A stretch of 64,000 nt of DNA from Lactarius indigo (taxonomy: Eukaryota; Basidiomycota; Agaricomycetes; Russulales; Russulaceae): assembly GCA_025766275.1 (NCBI GenBank), contig JAFKAC010000008.1:682001-746000 (forward strand), written 5' to 3'. The notes beneath the pieces were generated by a model. That model ran no database searches and was not told the DNA's origin. It was given only the letters and a program-made list of their open reading frames with translations. The position numbers and the translations under genes were made by a program. This document shows, piece after piece, positions 35,010 to 47,042 of this stretch. The stretch's first letter is position 1. Each line of letters begins with the position of its first letter.

Positions 35010-38000
35010 TTAGGGTGAGTGAGTATGACCGGCGACCAACTTATTGACCATATTTGCGCGTCGAGGTGAATCCGCGAAAAGGGCGCGCACGAGCTTGACC
35101 AGTTCTTCTGTCTCGTAGTCAACGAGAGCACCTTCGTCGAAGAGGTAGCTAATATCGGGTAGAGAGGCCTCCTGCACAGAGTTCGGTTCAAGCCGGTTTG
35201 TGCTCGCCGAGAATAACGCACCAAAAGTTCAGATAGATACGAAAACTTGAGCCATGCAGGGACACACGCGACGACGAATGAAGGCTACATTTCAGTGAGT
35301 ACAGTGTAAAAGTAGGCAGACAGTCAAGGTACGCACTTGTTCCGGGTCTTCAATGAACAGCCCTTCGAGGGCGTGCAATATTCGACAAAGCTCACTGAGA
35401 CGATGAGACTCGACTTCGGTAATGTCTGGGAGTGCAAGTATGTCGCCCAAAATACGCATAAGAGAAAAGTTCACGAGGGACCCGAGCGCGTCAAAGTACT
35501 TCGTTTTACTCAGTACCCCCTTAAATCAATCGGGTCGGAAAGAATAATAGCCCAGGTAAACCTAAGGTGCTCACCACCCAATGTTTCGCCACCTTAGCGC
35601 ACTTGTGAAAGAATGCTCATTACCGCCTCCTCGCATTCATCGAAACGCTCCTGGTCAGCCGTACCAATGAAGCCCTCAGCTCTTTTCAGATGACTTTCCA
35701 CCAAGTCCTGTTGCATTTCCTGAGGGATAACCACTGAGCACGAAATGTAATATCGAAGTGAGAGAGCTTACAACACTCCGTTTGAACCACTTCCTTCCCA
35801 ATGAATCCAAAGAGTCTGCTGTCTCAAGAAGTCCATCTTTAACACCATTGGGACACTGTTCTGCAGCGCGTAGAACCCTTCCACGTGCGTATACACAATC
35901 ATTTGCAAATACCATGGTTTTGAGCTCGGAGGGTTGCTGATCAAACTTGGCGGTATAGAGTGCCCGAAATAGGTCAAACACCGCGGGTCCCGTTTGCAGT
36001 ATCACGGACCCTCGTGATTGCGTCGTGGATGCACCGAAACCAAAAATTGTTGTGGACGCGAATTCCGCACCTTCTTGCAGAATGTTGTCAACCATGTCGG
36101 CGAGTTCCTGCGTGCGTTTCGAGACAGTGTAGGTCTCTATTTGGCGGGCCGATCTAAGAGGTTCCTTGCCCTTGAACGCGGCCACACCTATCATGGCGGG
36201 TTCGTTTGACTTAGCCAATGCAGGCGGTGGGTGTCGAGCGGCGACCACTGGTGAGCCCGTGCTTTGCGGTAATGTAGCTTTTGCCTTTGCCTTGTTGGCT
36301 AATTTTTCGAGACGACTAGCGGGTTTGTGCGTGGAAATAAGTGTGGGTCGTTCCGGGGAGGATTTAGGAGACTCCCCCCAAGGGTCATCGTCCAAGTCGG
36401 CACTATTGCCAGAGGAGGACGCTCGGGGTGAGGCGGCTTCATCTAGGTTGTCGTCGTTGTCATCCCAGCCCCAGGCGGAGTCGTCTGTGGGAGGTGCCGG
36501 TTTGGCGGTCGTGTCTTTCGAAGGAGGTGGTACTGGTGGAGCCTCCGGTTCTGCTAGATTACGCTCGGCAGGCGCGTCGTCAAAGCCCCAAGCATCCTCT
36601 TCCTCTGCAGCGGAACCAAAAGTTGTCGGTGTCCCCACTCTCTTCCCCCTCCAAACCCCATGCGTCGTCACTGACGTCCCAAGCTCCCTCCGAGCTTGAC
36701 CCGGAGCCTTGCGTAGCTCGGGCAGAACTAGGTGGTGGTGGGGCGTTCGGTAAATCGACTTCAACGCGGATCTGTGCACGGTCACCTTCCCGTAGAATCA
36801 TCTGCCTCGCTCCTTCTAGTATTTGTGCCCTTCGCTTCCGTTCATAATGCGAGGAAACGGAATCGGTCCAAGATTTCACCTCGCGATGCCGCGGGTCTTG
36901 GCCGAGCATACCTATTGTATACTTTTCTTCTAGAGTCTCTGCCAGTTTCAAAAGGTGAAGATACTGTGGCATCACGGAAAGAGAGAATGGTAGGTGTGAC
37001 ACTAGAAACTTGCTGGAGTAAAGCAGAAGTGACCGGTTTGCACAGTGTTTTCTTGAAATTTGTCGCATGTGGAGAAGGTAAAACGGCGAACAGGTGGGCA
37101 TCAAGGAAGTCCAGGAGAGACATTAAGTTTTCCAAACGCGTTGACAAATCTTCAGGAGGCAGATTGAGAAGAGAGGAGAGAGAGCTTGTGTGACAATACC
37201 CCAGAGGCATCCTTCGCGAATGAATGGGCGAGAGAAACAGGTTGAGTGAGAAGATGACGAATGTAGTACGCATCAATGTCGCGGCGAAGTACGGCGAGGT
37301 GCTCCGAGAGGGACGACGTGGAACAGGAGGAAAGTATGGCTGTTAATTCCAGTACAGTGTCCGAGTTGCGCACTGAAAACAGAGTAAGGTACCTTCGGTG
37401 GCACACAGTCGTGATTAGCCCACCTTGTACTGTAGGCCGAATGGTGAGTTCGTGAGGTGAAAGCACCACACTCCTTGAGTATGCGTCAGTTAGTTGCTCT
37501 TCTATGCGGTCCCTCGCAGCCCTAAAGGCAACCTATACAGAAAGCCTTAATCACCCACGCCGGAACACGCATTGACTTGCACGTACCTTCAAGCTTGACA
37601 ACACTTCTGCCTCTTTCAGGGCAGGTGGCGCAGTATCGAGTAAGATTTTGTAGACGTGTTGAGGCCCGCACCGCCTCAGTAAGCTTTCCTTCGTTAGCGA
37701 GACTAACAAGGTAGTCGAATTCCTCTCGACAGCGCAGGAGACGTTCCATCGCTTCAAGCGTGGTCTCAGGTGTCCTGAGTCCGTTGGGCTAACGCTGGCA
37801 TGTGTTGACAGGGCATGGACCACGGTGGGTATAATTACCCAACTCAGGTGAAGTGGTTAGACGTAGCAATGTGGCAAGAATAGGTCTTCACTACCTCAGA
37901 ATGCGACACAGCATCGTTGAGCTCATCCACGTTTGCTCTAAGCGCGGCGAAACGCTCTTGCACTGCCTCTGAAGACGCAAACTGTTGCCCGAACAGTGGA

Positions 38001-38243
38001 AGGTCGGCATTTATCCGCTCGTGTATTTTGGCCTGTGGAAGGGTCAGTACATGGCTTGCAGAAATCGAATGTGGGACGCTCCTTGGACTCGAGGATGGCC
38101 TGGTCTAGCTCTGCGACCCAGGATGCTGCAGCCTCGGCATTTAAGGATTTGGCACTCGCTGAGGATATTTTTGAGAGAATTTGTGATGAGGCGTCCTGAG
38201 GTGCCGCATTACGAGGTAAGTGGGAGGGTATTGGGAACGCCAT
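35010..38243 (-). CDS. ZW10: ZW10/Dsl1-type vesicle-tethering and kinetochore protein
   Basis: A large helical protein of the ZW10/Dsl1 family, which tethers Golgi-to-ER vesicles (with Tip20/RINT1 and Sec39/NAG) and in animals also acts in the RZZ kinetochore complex. It starts MAFPIPSHLPRNAAPQDASS. Helical N-terminal exons (INADLPLFGQQFASSEAVQE, RCREEFDYLVSLANEGKLTE) lead to EKYTIGMLGQDPRHREVKSW and HYERKRRAQILEGARQMI. A disordered acidic insert follows, then the C-terminal helical half with QELADMVDNILQEGAEFAS, ELKTMVFANDCVYARGRVL, DALGSLVNFSLMRILGDIL and VKLVRALFADSPRRANMVN. One extra T near 36619 shifts the frame within the insert. The stop is TAA at 35010-35012. The role at kinetochores is not implied by the sequence. 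Confidence 0.78.
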
Positions 38244-38720
38244 GGATCACGCATACCACACACAGTAATACCGCGTCCGGCCAACACTGAGTACTGAGAC
38301 GGCCCGTGACAGGACCGCCGTCCCACAACCCTCGTGACCACCTCGCCTCTGGATGTCTACCACCGCCAAACTTTATGACTCAACCCAGGAATTTTGCGGG
38401 GCGCAATGCGGACTGTTGACATGTGTCTCAAGGGCGGTGTCCTCGAAAACCACCGGTGAACAGCTATCAGCCTGCCTTCTTTTGGTTCGTCGGGGCTGTT
38501 CCTACAACTCGGGCTAGTTGGGCTATGAGAACGTTCATACCTCCCATCTCACCATTTCCACTACCGATTGTCTGTCCGAGAATGCCTTTCAAACCTTTTT
38601 CGATCCGTAGGTCTCGTTCTGCAACGTCTGGCGATCAGCAGTCCAACTCAGTGGGTATTACTTAGGAGCCACTATGATAGATTTACTGATTGCTATTGTT
38701 TTTGGCCAGATATTACAACC
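38244..38720. other. Intergenic region, no gene resolved
   Basis: Between the ZW10 start and the adaptor-gene remains. An upstream exon of that gene could lie here, but I could not place one. Confidence 0.35.
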
Positions 38721-39383
38721 GTCGTCTCTGACCCAGCTTGGGATGTCAGCACGCATGATGATGTTTCGACGAGTGCGATTTAAACATCGCTCGCAGTTCT
38801 CAAGGAGGGGAGCTCTTTGGCCGCCAAGCTCCCACATATTCGCCTCCATCGCGGGCCTCTTGCTTCAAGTACCCACCATGCTGGATGTACGTGTTACACA
38901 CATTTCCTTTGACAATATTCTGATGAGTACGTCTCCAGGAAGTGAGCCAATATAAAGAGGAGTGCAAAATAGTAATGCATCAAACTCGCCAGAATCGCGA
39001 AGATCATTGTTGACGTCGACGCGTTGTGCAAAAATCATAACCTGAGCGAGGAAGATCTGCCAGCTATTTTGCGGGCTATTCTGGGGTCTCTTCGATGACT
39101 CTCGTGCTCACGACCCTCACGACCTGACGAAGGACCAGAGAGCTGGACAGGATCGAGCGGGTGCTGAAGAAGCGCTCCAAGAGAAAGGGCATCAAAGGGT
39201 TCATTCCTACTCAAGGATCTGTTGACGAAGATCAAGCAAAGCGATGTGGAGCTATCTAACGTACTTCAAGCTTTCCATGTTCATGCTTTGTTTTTATTAT
39301 TTGTGTCAATCGCGTCATATATCCCCCTGTAGGCTAAGTTGTCCTTGGACACTCGCATCGCGTTGATCGCGATGAGGCGAGAG
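38721..39383 (+). pseudogene. Remains of a basidiomycete helical adaptor-type protein gene
   Basis: Joined through two good introns (38887-38938, 52 nt; 39279-39332, 54 nt) and three one-base corrections, this reads as one helical protein: TSLAVLKEGSSLAAKLP, FASIAGLLLQVPTMLDEVSQ, YKEECKIVMHQLARIAKIIV, NLSEEDLPAILRAILGSL, RELDRIERVLKKRSKRKGIK, LLKDLLTKIKQSDVELSNVL and KLSLDTRIALIAMRRE. It looks like the N-terminal helical bundle found before NACHT or kinase domains in Agaricomycetes, but I cannot name the family with certainty. An in-frame TAA near 38782 and shifts near 38975, 39094 and 39206 disrupt it. No NACHT, kinase or repeat domain follows, so it is either a short gene or a truncated one. 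Confidence 0.5.
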
Positions 39384-40183
39384 GTACAGTGCGCACTAAT
39401 ATTGAATCACAGTAAATGCGCTTGGTTGACAATTGTCATAGTATCTAAATGGCGCACAGACTTTTTGGGGCCACCTAAGGCATTGGATACTCTTTGGCGC
39501 ATCACGTCGAATGCCAAGGAGCAGATACACCATCCCAGCCGAGCCATTTCGGGGCTGGATCTTCTGCCGAACTACCATGCGATCAGCGTACTGCACTGCA
39601 CTCCATCATACTTTTTTTAGCCTCCGAAGGAAGAGTTACTATTCTGGAACAGGGCAACTTATTGTAGAACCAGGTATGAAGACGAAGTACAAATGGATCG
39701 GCGTTCACTTGCGCTTACTGACAGATCGTCCTTCGAACAGCCATGCGCCATATTGAAACTCCACTGGGCCAGTAGCTTGTGGGCCAATTGCCCTTGCCTG
39801 CAATTGCCACTGTAAGGTGCTGTACAGTGTTGACGCGAGATATATCTGTTAGGAGATCACATATACTATAATGGAAGATTCGGCTGAGGACCATGTAAAC
39901 CTCAACTTGATAACCAACTTGATAACAACTTGAAGGCTGAGATAGTAGCTCCAGTGCTGCTGCGGTGCAACATTTTACCGTCTGATGAAGCTGGATTATC
40001 CATTCCTCTCTTTCTTGTCGCACTGTAGTCGAAATACTCAATAGATTTTTAGTTTTTGTTATGATCTCATATCTCTGGATCCTAATATACCTACTGTATT
40101 GTTTTTTGGGAGAAAGGACCACGGGAAGAGGATGATCGGAAGCCATTTTAAAAATTTGCATCCACCTGACACCGCGAGTAGCA
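39384..40183. other. Intergenic region
   Basis: An ORF continues from the adaptor-like exon to 39620 without recognisable content. The rest is AT-rich with no gene seen. Confidence 0.4.
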
Positions 40184-41719
40184 CTAGACCTTAGGCCTTA
40201 TGTACAGTAACCGTTTGATAGACACGACATACTCATTCTGAGTCAGATCAGATATACAATCCCGGGACACAGTGAATAGGCCATCTGATGTATCTAGCAC
40301 TACTCCTTTGACTTCGCTTTCGCCTGTCAATTCGACTGCATTTTTGAACGCGCCCAAGGAGCGCAGTCAGTTGGATCTTTTCATCTGCTCCAGCAGAAAG
40401 CCGATATCTGTCATTTAATGAGTGATGTTCAATAGGGTGCACTGACAGAAAACAACTGACTCAGTTGTTGCCAGTTGATCCAGGAGATAGACTCCGCGCG
40501 GCCGGAGGGAATTCGATGGTATCTACGTATTCATATGCTCCTGCAAGTAAATCTTGCAAGGCCAGGCCTCTGTCGATCTTGAGCGCGTTGATCTCTGGCC
40601 AACCATCGGGTTAAGTGCCGTGCCCTTAACGTGAAATGAGAGTGCTCACTCTGATGAGAAGCGGTGAACTCTTCGGACAACATCGAATTAATAATCGCCT
40701 CGATATCTGATGGATGTGGGCTTCCAGTACAGGTATAGATCTCAGTCTCTCCTATACGCTCGTAAGCCGCGTGACACGCTTGCAATACGTTCAGAGCACG
40801 GCGCATATCTCCCTTGGACAGCTTGAGCAGAGCCGCTTTCCCATCATCAGTGAGGTTGACACTGAGTCGAATGGTCAACAAGTGAGATGGTGGACGGTTA
40901 AGAAGTCCCACCTTTCAGCCTCCACGACATGATTTAACCGCTTTTTCCACTTCTGCAATGGGTAACGGAGAAAACCGGAATCGCGTACAGCGACTTTGAA
41001 TGGCTGGTGTAATCTTGTTGACATAGTTGCAGATGATGCAGAAACGAACGTTCTTCGTGTACTGTTCGATGACGCGACGAAGTGCGGCTTGGGCAGCGGT
41101 GGTCATCATGTCCGCCTCGTCTAGTATGATGAGCTTAAACCCTTTGGCGAAAAGGGTACGCGTCTCCGCGAACTGCTTTATCTGCTCGCGGACAACGTCA
41201 ATGCCTCTGTCGTCAGAGGCGTTCAGCTAATGGAGATTAGCACTCAAACTACGTCCAGTGGAGAGGGCGAAGTCCCACCTCGAGAATTTGCTTTGCGAAA
41301 TGTGGGACCATATATTCGCCTGGCTACAGCAATGATCGTTGACGTCTTTCCGGTACCAGGAGGACCATAGAAAAGGAGGTGAGGCAATCTATTCTTTTCA
41401 ATAAACCTTTCGACTGGTTTAGAAATAAGCCAAGTGAACAACAATGGTGATCGCAAGACTGACTAGTGCCGGTTATGTCCTTGTGGGAGACAACATCGTC
41501 CAGTGTCACTGGCCTGTATTTCTCTACCCTGTATGCACTCTTTGTTGGTCGAGATTGTCACTGCAGGAGAAAACTCATATACCAAGGAAGAGTGTCGTCC
41601 CTTCCTGCAGTCTTGTCTTCAGATTCGTCATGAGGGACAGCTTTGCCTTTGCCTTTGTCTAATGATGACAAAGGCGGAAGACCAGAGTCGCTTTGGTGCA
41701 TATCCTCGTCGCTATCCAT
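40184..41719 (-). CDS. RFC3: Replication factor C subunit 3
   Basis: A small subunit of the RFC clamp loader, which opens and loads PCNA at primer ends in the nucleus. The start [20 protein letters not shown] precedes [18 protein letters not shown] (RFC box II). The AAA+ core has [10 protein letters not shown] (Walker A), [12 protein letters not shown] sequence across the 41.24 kb intron, [12 protein letters not shown] (Walker B/DEAD), [12 protein letters not shown] and [10 protein letters not shown] (SRC arginine finger). [15 protein letters not shown] follows. The C-terminal collar has [20 protein letters not shown] after removal of one extra base near 40354, then a tail reading to a TAG at 40184. 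Divergent from the ubiquitin fusion gene. Confidence 0.88.
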
Positions 41720-42027
41720 GTCCAAAAGCGTGTTATATAGTCAAATGTAGGAAGAGAAGACGCGTCGAGTTGGAACGCGTCGCGTGCAATTGGACGCGCT
41801 CAGGCGGATTCGGCTTAACCCGAGATAAAACCTTATTTTATTCACACGCACAGACCATCGACAATAACCCCAAGCCGGCTGTAATTCTCACCTTTTCTTC
41901 TCTCATCCAAAGACCGGCTTGCCTCATCGAAGACTCCACCGCCAAGGTCGCTGGATAGATAGAGGCGTCCGGTAAGCATGTGCCTCTCCCCCTATTTCAT
42001 CCTCACTGATTATCTTTCCAGTTCAAG
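41720..42027. promoter_or_regulatory. Divergent promoter of RFC3 and ubiquitin-S27a
   Basis: 308 bases between the two start codons; contains TTATATAG at about 41732 and TAAAACCTTATTTTATTCAC near 41825-41845. Presumed bidirectional. Confidence 0.4.
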
Positions 42028-42730
<703 letters not shown>

Positions 42731-43120
42731 TTCGAGGTATGCCACGCATGTACTAGCACCCACTGAATGAATTTCACGCTCGCAACGCTGTAATTCCACA
42801 CTTATGGAGGCTCACCAGCACTTAACATGACAGCGACAGTGGAGTGGGACTGTAATTTTGTGGCTTATTATGGTCCAAATTCGATCCAGACGCAGTTTAC
42901 AGCATAAGAGGTTCCTCAGGATTTAGTCTACTACGTCAACGTGAACAGGTGCTCATGAACCTGCTGGGTCGAGCCCGCAAGGCAAGGGAAAACAAGTCAC
43001 AGTGGGGCAATTACGCTTCCTTATAGTAATCGGATGTCAGGTCCTCCTAGATCTATGGGTCTATGTCTATGTATTGGTCTATGTATGAAAAATATTAGTT
43101 CAGTAAAAGTGAAAGTTTGT
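42731..43120. other. Convergent intergenic region
   Basis: 3' flanks of UBI3 and the F-box/LRR gene; nothing recognised. Confidence 0.5.
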
Positions 43121-44755
43121 CTAGCGGTGAAGAGAAGTGGAAAAGATGGGACTCTGAACTGGCAACGTGCGAGTGGCAAGGGCGGAGTAACACTCGAGGA
43201 CGTCCGTCCACGACGTGTCGTCACCGCAGTCAAACTCGATCTCCGCGAGAGCCGGAAATGCACGGTATATACATTCCGCGACGCCGGCGGGGTCGATCGT
43301 CTTACCCACGCGCACGCACCCGATCGTCAGACGGGCGAGCGTCGGGTGAGAGGGGACGGCCTGCGGTGGGTGGGCGGGTGGGGGCAGTACCGCGACGTCC
43401 ATCGGGAGACCGAGTAGGCGCAGACGCGGGCAGTGGGCTGCGAGGGCTGCGAGGCTAGCGGGTGTCGCGCGTGGCTGCGTCGTGAAGTACGCCGGAAAGT
43501 CGAAGACCTCGACGGGACGGGACCAGAGGGACAGCTCCTCTATATCTGGCCACCAGCACGCGATGGAGGCGAGGTCCGAGTCGCCCAGGTCTGGTGGGAC
43601 AGACGCGTCGAGTATGAAGCGGCGGAGGTGGACGAGGCGCGCGAGCGGGGCGAGCGTGGAGAGCGTGAAGTGGAGTTTGGGAGGGAAGGCGGCGTGGTCG
43701 AAGGCCTCGCAGAAGCTGGTCAGGACTTCGAGGGAAAGGTCCGTCAGGCTGGCGTGCGTCCGTTCGGCGAGGACAGCGAGGGCAGGCGTCCAGGAGTCGA
43801 CGGAGCGCGGCTTGAGGTCGGACTCCAGGTACAGAGTGCACAGCTTGCCTGCTGGGAGGTGCAGAAAAAACGCCTCTGCGGCAGCTGGCGAGGCGCGGAC
43901 TCGGAGGTTCCGAAGGGAGGGGAAGAGTGTGGTATTAGAGCTGGCGGAAACCAACGCCTCGGCCAGGTCGGCTGTATTTATACAATCTAGCTGTACGCGT
44001 AAATCTTCTAGGTTTGGGAAGCCAGCGATGGACGCCAGTGTACGTGGCATCAGGTGGGAACCGCCGCATAGATAGAGCGAGCGAAGATCGCGCATGGACG
44101 CAATAGAGCCGATAACTCGGTCGGACAGCTGGCCCCGCAAGCGTAAATGTTTCAAATCGCCCGCGATGCGCGCGACGGCGTCGAGATATGTCCGCAGCGC
44201 TTCGTGTAGTGCCAATGCTCCTTTGCTCGAACGAAAGCCAACGTCAATTGAGATGTTTTGTAGGTTTCGTGACAGATACAGTGTGAGGGGGAGTTGTTGA
44301 CTGGCCGCGTCCTTCAGGACCAGACGCACGGAGCGGAGCGAAGGGAGAAGAGCACTTGCAGAGGAGGTTGCATCAACAATGCAGGGGCAGCGTTTGAGCT
44401 TTGGCAGTGAACACGAATTTTGGCCCACGTTCCGGACCCGCGAAGCGTAGGCGTGGAATAGGGAGAGAGCATCAGAGGGTACAGGTCTATGGGACGCGTC
44501 CTGAACGCGCTGGATCGTCAGACATGCCGTGAGCGCGTGTCACGGGAATTTGCTCACATGATTCGGGAGGAGAGCGAGTAAGGGATCCATTGAAGCAAGA
44601 GATGCCCACAGATAGTCTAAGGCGGGGTCCTTCCATGCCCGACAAACTGTTGCTACACGGTAGAAGGTTTTGAGAGCCGATGAGCGATTGGAGTCGCTGT
44701 CTATATTGTCGAGGACGATTCTAAAGACTTCATCTAGGAGAAGAACTGAATGCAT
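43121..44755 (-). CDS. F-box protein with leucine-rich repeats
   Basis: A likely SCF ubiquitin-ligase substrate adaptor of the large Agaricomycete F-box/LRR class. Exon 1 starts MHSVLLLDEVFRIVLDNIDS and continues VATVCRAWKDPALDYLWASL, a typical divergent F-box. An intron with GTGAGC..CAG removes the stop seen after LLPNHV. Exon 2 is a long LRR-like region: LKHLRLRGQLSDRVIGSIAS, DLRSLYLCGGSHL, FPNLEDLRVQLDCIN, ASLTDLSLEVLTSFCEAFDH, WWPDIEELSLWSRPVEVFD, CPRLRLLGLPMDV. Intact frame. High GC. Target proteins cannot be inferred. Confidence 0.8.
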
Positions 44756-45205
44756 GATAAGTGACGCGGTCGAATTCTCTAGGTGATTAGTAGGCGCAGT
44801 ATTAAATGTGCAGGAAAAAAAAGGACGTGAATGGAGAGCTGAGGTGGCTCGATGAAAGACCGAAACGTGGCAATGAATATGGTCGGGATAAAAGAAGAAA
44901 AAAAAAATCCACATGCACGGGAGGCGAAATAAATTATATCCTGCAGGGATGCGGGGCAATGCCCGGGCAGGTTGCCTAGGCGGCCACGACGCGGGGAAAC
45001 AAAGTTGCGATGAGCGAGTCGGCGAGCGAGTTGCACACACGTACAGCATTTGCCCAATAAGGTTTACCCAAAATTTCCCCATTTCGACGCGTCTGATTGG
45101 CTGACAGTTCTTGTCGCACCGCGTTGTCTGGCAGAAAAAAAAAACATATGCCCATACCACCCAACCCGCGGCCATCCCGACTACAATATCTACTCCACCC
45201 TACTG
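44756..45205. other. Intergenic region upstream of the F-box/LRR gene
   Basis: About 450 bp: promoter of the F-box/LRR gene and 3' flank of the FBXO9-like gene. Poly-A runs at 44816-44822 and 44896-44908. No gene seen. Confidence 0.4.
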
Positions 45206-46828
45206 CTATACGACCGGACTTTTGAGAACCAAAACGGTCTCTCGTTTTTCAGCCCCAAAGCGCGTGGCTTCCCCATCTTCCACATTCACCGACTCGTACT
45301 CGTCAAATTCTAACTTATTCCAGCGGCCCAGCGGACGTGACCGTAGTGTCAGAGTCATTTGAAATGAGTACCGAGCATCGGGGTTGGACGGATCCACCAG
45401 GTTCGATATGTGCACCTTTACTCCGGTTAATTTCCAGGTGCCAATGTAGAAACCCTAAAGCAAATAGGCATAAGGTACTAGGTAGGATGTCGGCTTGGCC
45501 CGCACCTTCATACGGAGTGTTGGCCTCAGTATAGTAATCACATGTTGGGGCTCGTGCTCCTCATTTGCGAGGAGCGAAATGACTTGCCCGTTAGGGTAAA
45601 ATCGCCTGAATAAATGTAAAAAGCCAGTCAACGAAAAAATTTCATAGATACGCACAAATAGCGATGGTATGTGATAAGGTGACATATCTGCAGTCGTGTC
45701 AGTCCACTAACTCAGATGATGAAAGATACAATTCGGTGCTGACATTAACCCAGGCATTCTCGCTCAGTCCATGGCGTCTGCAAGGGTACAATGAATGGTA
45801 CGGAAAGGCACTAATTGGTGGCCAAGTACATGTAATGGCATACGGCGATATACACGCCATCTAGGCGCACGCGTGGCCGCTCTATGAAAATGCGGCGATA
45901 ATCCGAGGAATAATCGTCCACAATGTCGTCGAGAATCTCGTGAGGCGAAATTTGTGGTGGCTTGTATACGGTCTCTACGAATGACCTGGAAAATATGCTC
46001 AATGAGTACTGCACAGTCTACAACGACGCCATTTCGACATCGTGCAAAACCAATTCAGCACGAGCCGGTTCGACGGTACGCCGATAAGAGTAAATAGGGC
46101 AGCCTAACCTCCAAATAGCAGTGTCGAGAGAAATTACTCTTGCCTTTCTGCTAACGCAAGCGAAACGTTCGACTGCTGTGGTACCTAAGTACCGAAGAAT
46201 GTGAACCACGAGTTCGTCTGGAAGCCGCTGGAGAAATGACGGGGCCTTCTCGTCCTCGGGCTCGAAGGAGAGCACTTCTGGAAAGTCTGCCACGATACGC
46301 GCGAGAACACCAGATATATGTCGGTCAGGATGAACAGCAGCGGAGGACGCGAGCTTCGTATGTGTGTGTGCCACTCCAAGCGTGACATCTCCTGGGTTGA
46401 AAGCGTCCACCGTCTTCATCTCTATATCCGGGACAACGGACGTTGCGGAGAGGGCAGAAGTTTCTAGGGCTCGAGCTGCCTTTTGCTCTCTGAGGTAGGT
46501 AGACTCTGTCGATATCAGGATTCATACGGAAGGCCTGCCGATACAATCCCAATGCCTCGTCGAGTTTGCCTGCTTGTTCATGTCCAACAGCCCGGATGTA
46601 TACTTCGAGTGCATCACCGCGAGACTGTAGTGGACGCAGATGGCGAGTCCCTGCTTCGGAGGTGGATGCCTGTTTGGGAGGAGTAGTGGGATCCGCAGGA
46701 TCCTTGGGATCAACCGCAGGATCTTGCTGTGGTGGCTGCTGCAACCGTTGCTTCTCCCATACTTCCTTCTTCCATGACTCACGAAAACTCCTGAGCTCCT
46801 CCGTCTCCTGCTCCTCGACGGCGACCAT
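45206..46828 (-). CDS. HRT3: FBXO9/Hrt3/Pof7-like F-box protein
   Basis: An SCF adaptor of the conserved FBXO9 family. It begins MVAVEEQETEELRSFRESWK. A TPR-like helical pair follows (ALEVYIRAVGHEQAGKLDEA, LGLYRQAFRMNPDID), then the F-box FLQRLPDELVVHILRYLGTT with FACVSRKARVISLDTAIWR. The conserved C-terminal domain has RRIFIERPRVRLDGVYIAVC, RFYPNGQVISLLANEEHEPQ, GFYIGTWKLTGVKVHI-type sequence and FGAEKRETVLVLKSPVV. A tandem AGGTAGGT (46493-46500) duplicates four bases and shifts the frame between the TPR part and the F-box; the rest is in frame. Divergent from the J-protein gene. Confidence 0.83.
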
Positions 46829-47042
46829 GGGTTCGGTGCAATTGAAAGTGCATGAAGGATTGACTCATTCGGGTAAATTGCACTCTCACGCTTACTAATA
46901 CGATACTGTTCGATTTCTTACATAATTTCGCGCGCCCAGATCAGAGCAGAGCAAGTGACGAGTGCTGCTGTCCCTCGCCATTTCCGACTTTCGTTACGAC
47001 CTCCATCACTGTGACATCCCGTCATTTTGAACCTATCCTACG

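Noticed and set aside
14039..40360. Programmed +1 frameshifting as the cause of the many frame shifts
   Set aside because: The sites have no shared slippery sequence, several genes need two to eight shifts, and some lesions need a different correction; errors or mutations fit better.
46829..47042. Extra small gene between FBXO9 and the J-protein gene
   Set aside because: Only 214 bases between divergent starts; no ORF of note, so taken as a shared promoter.
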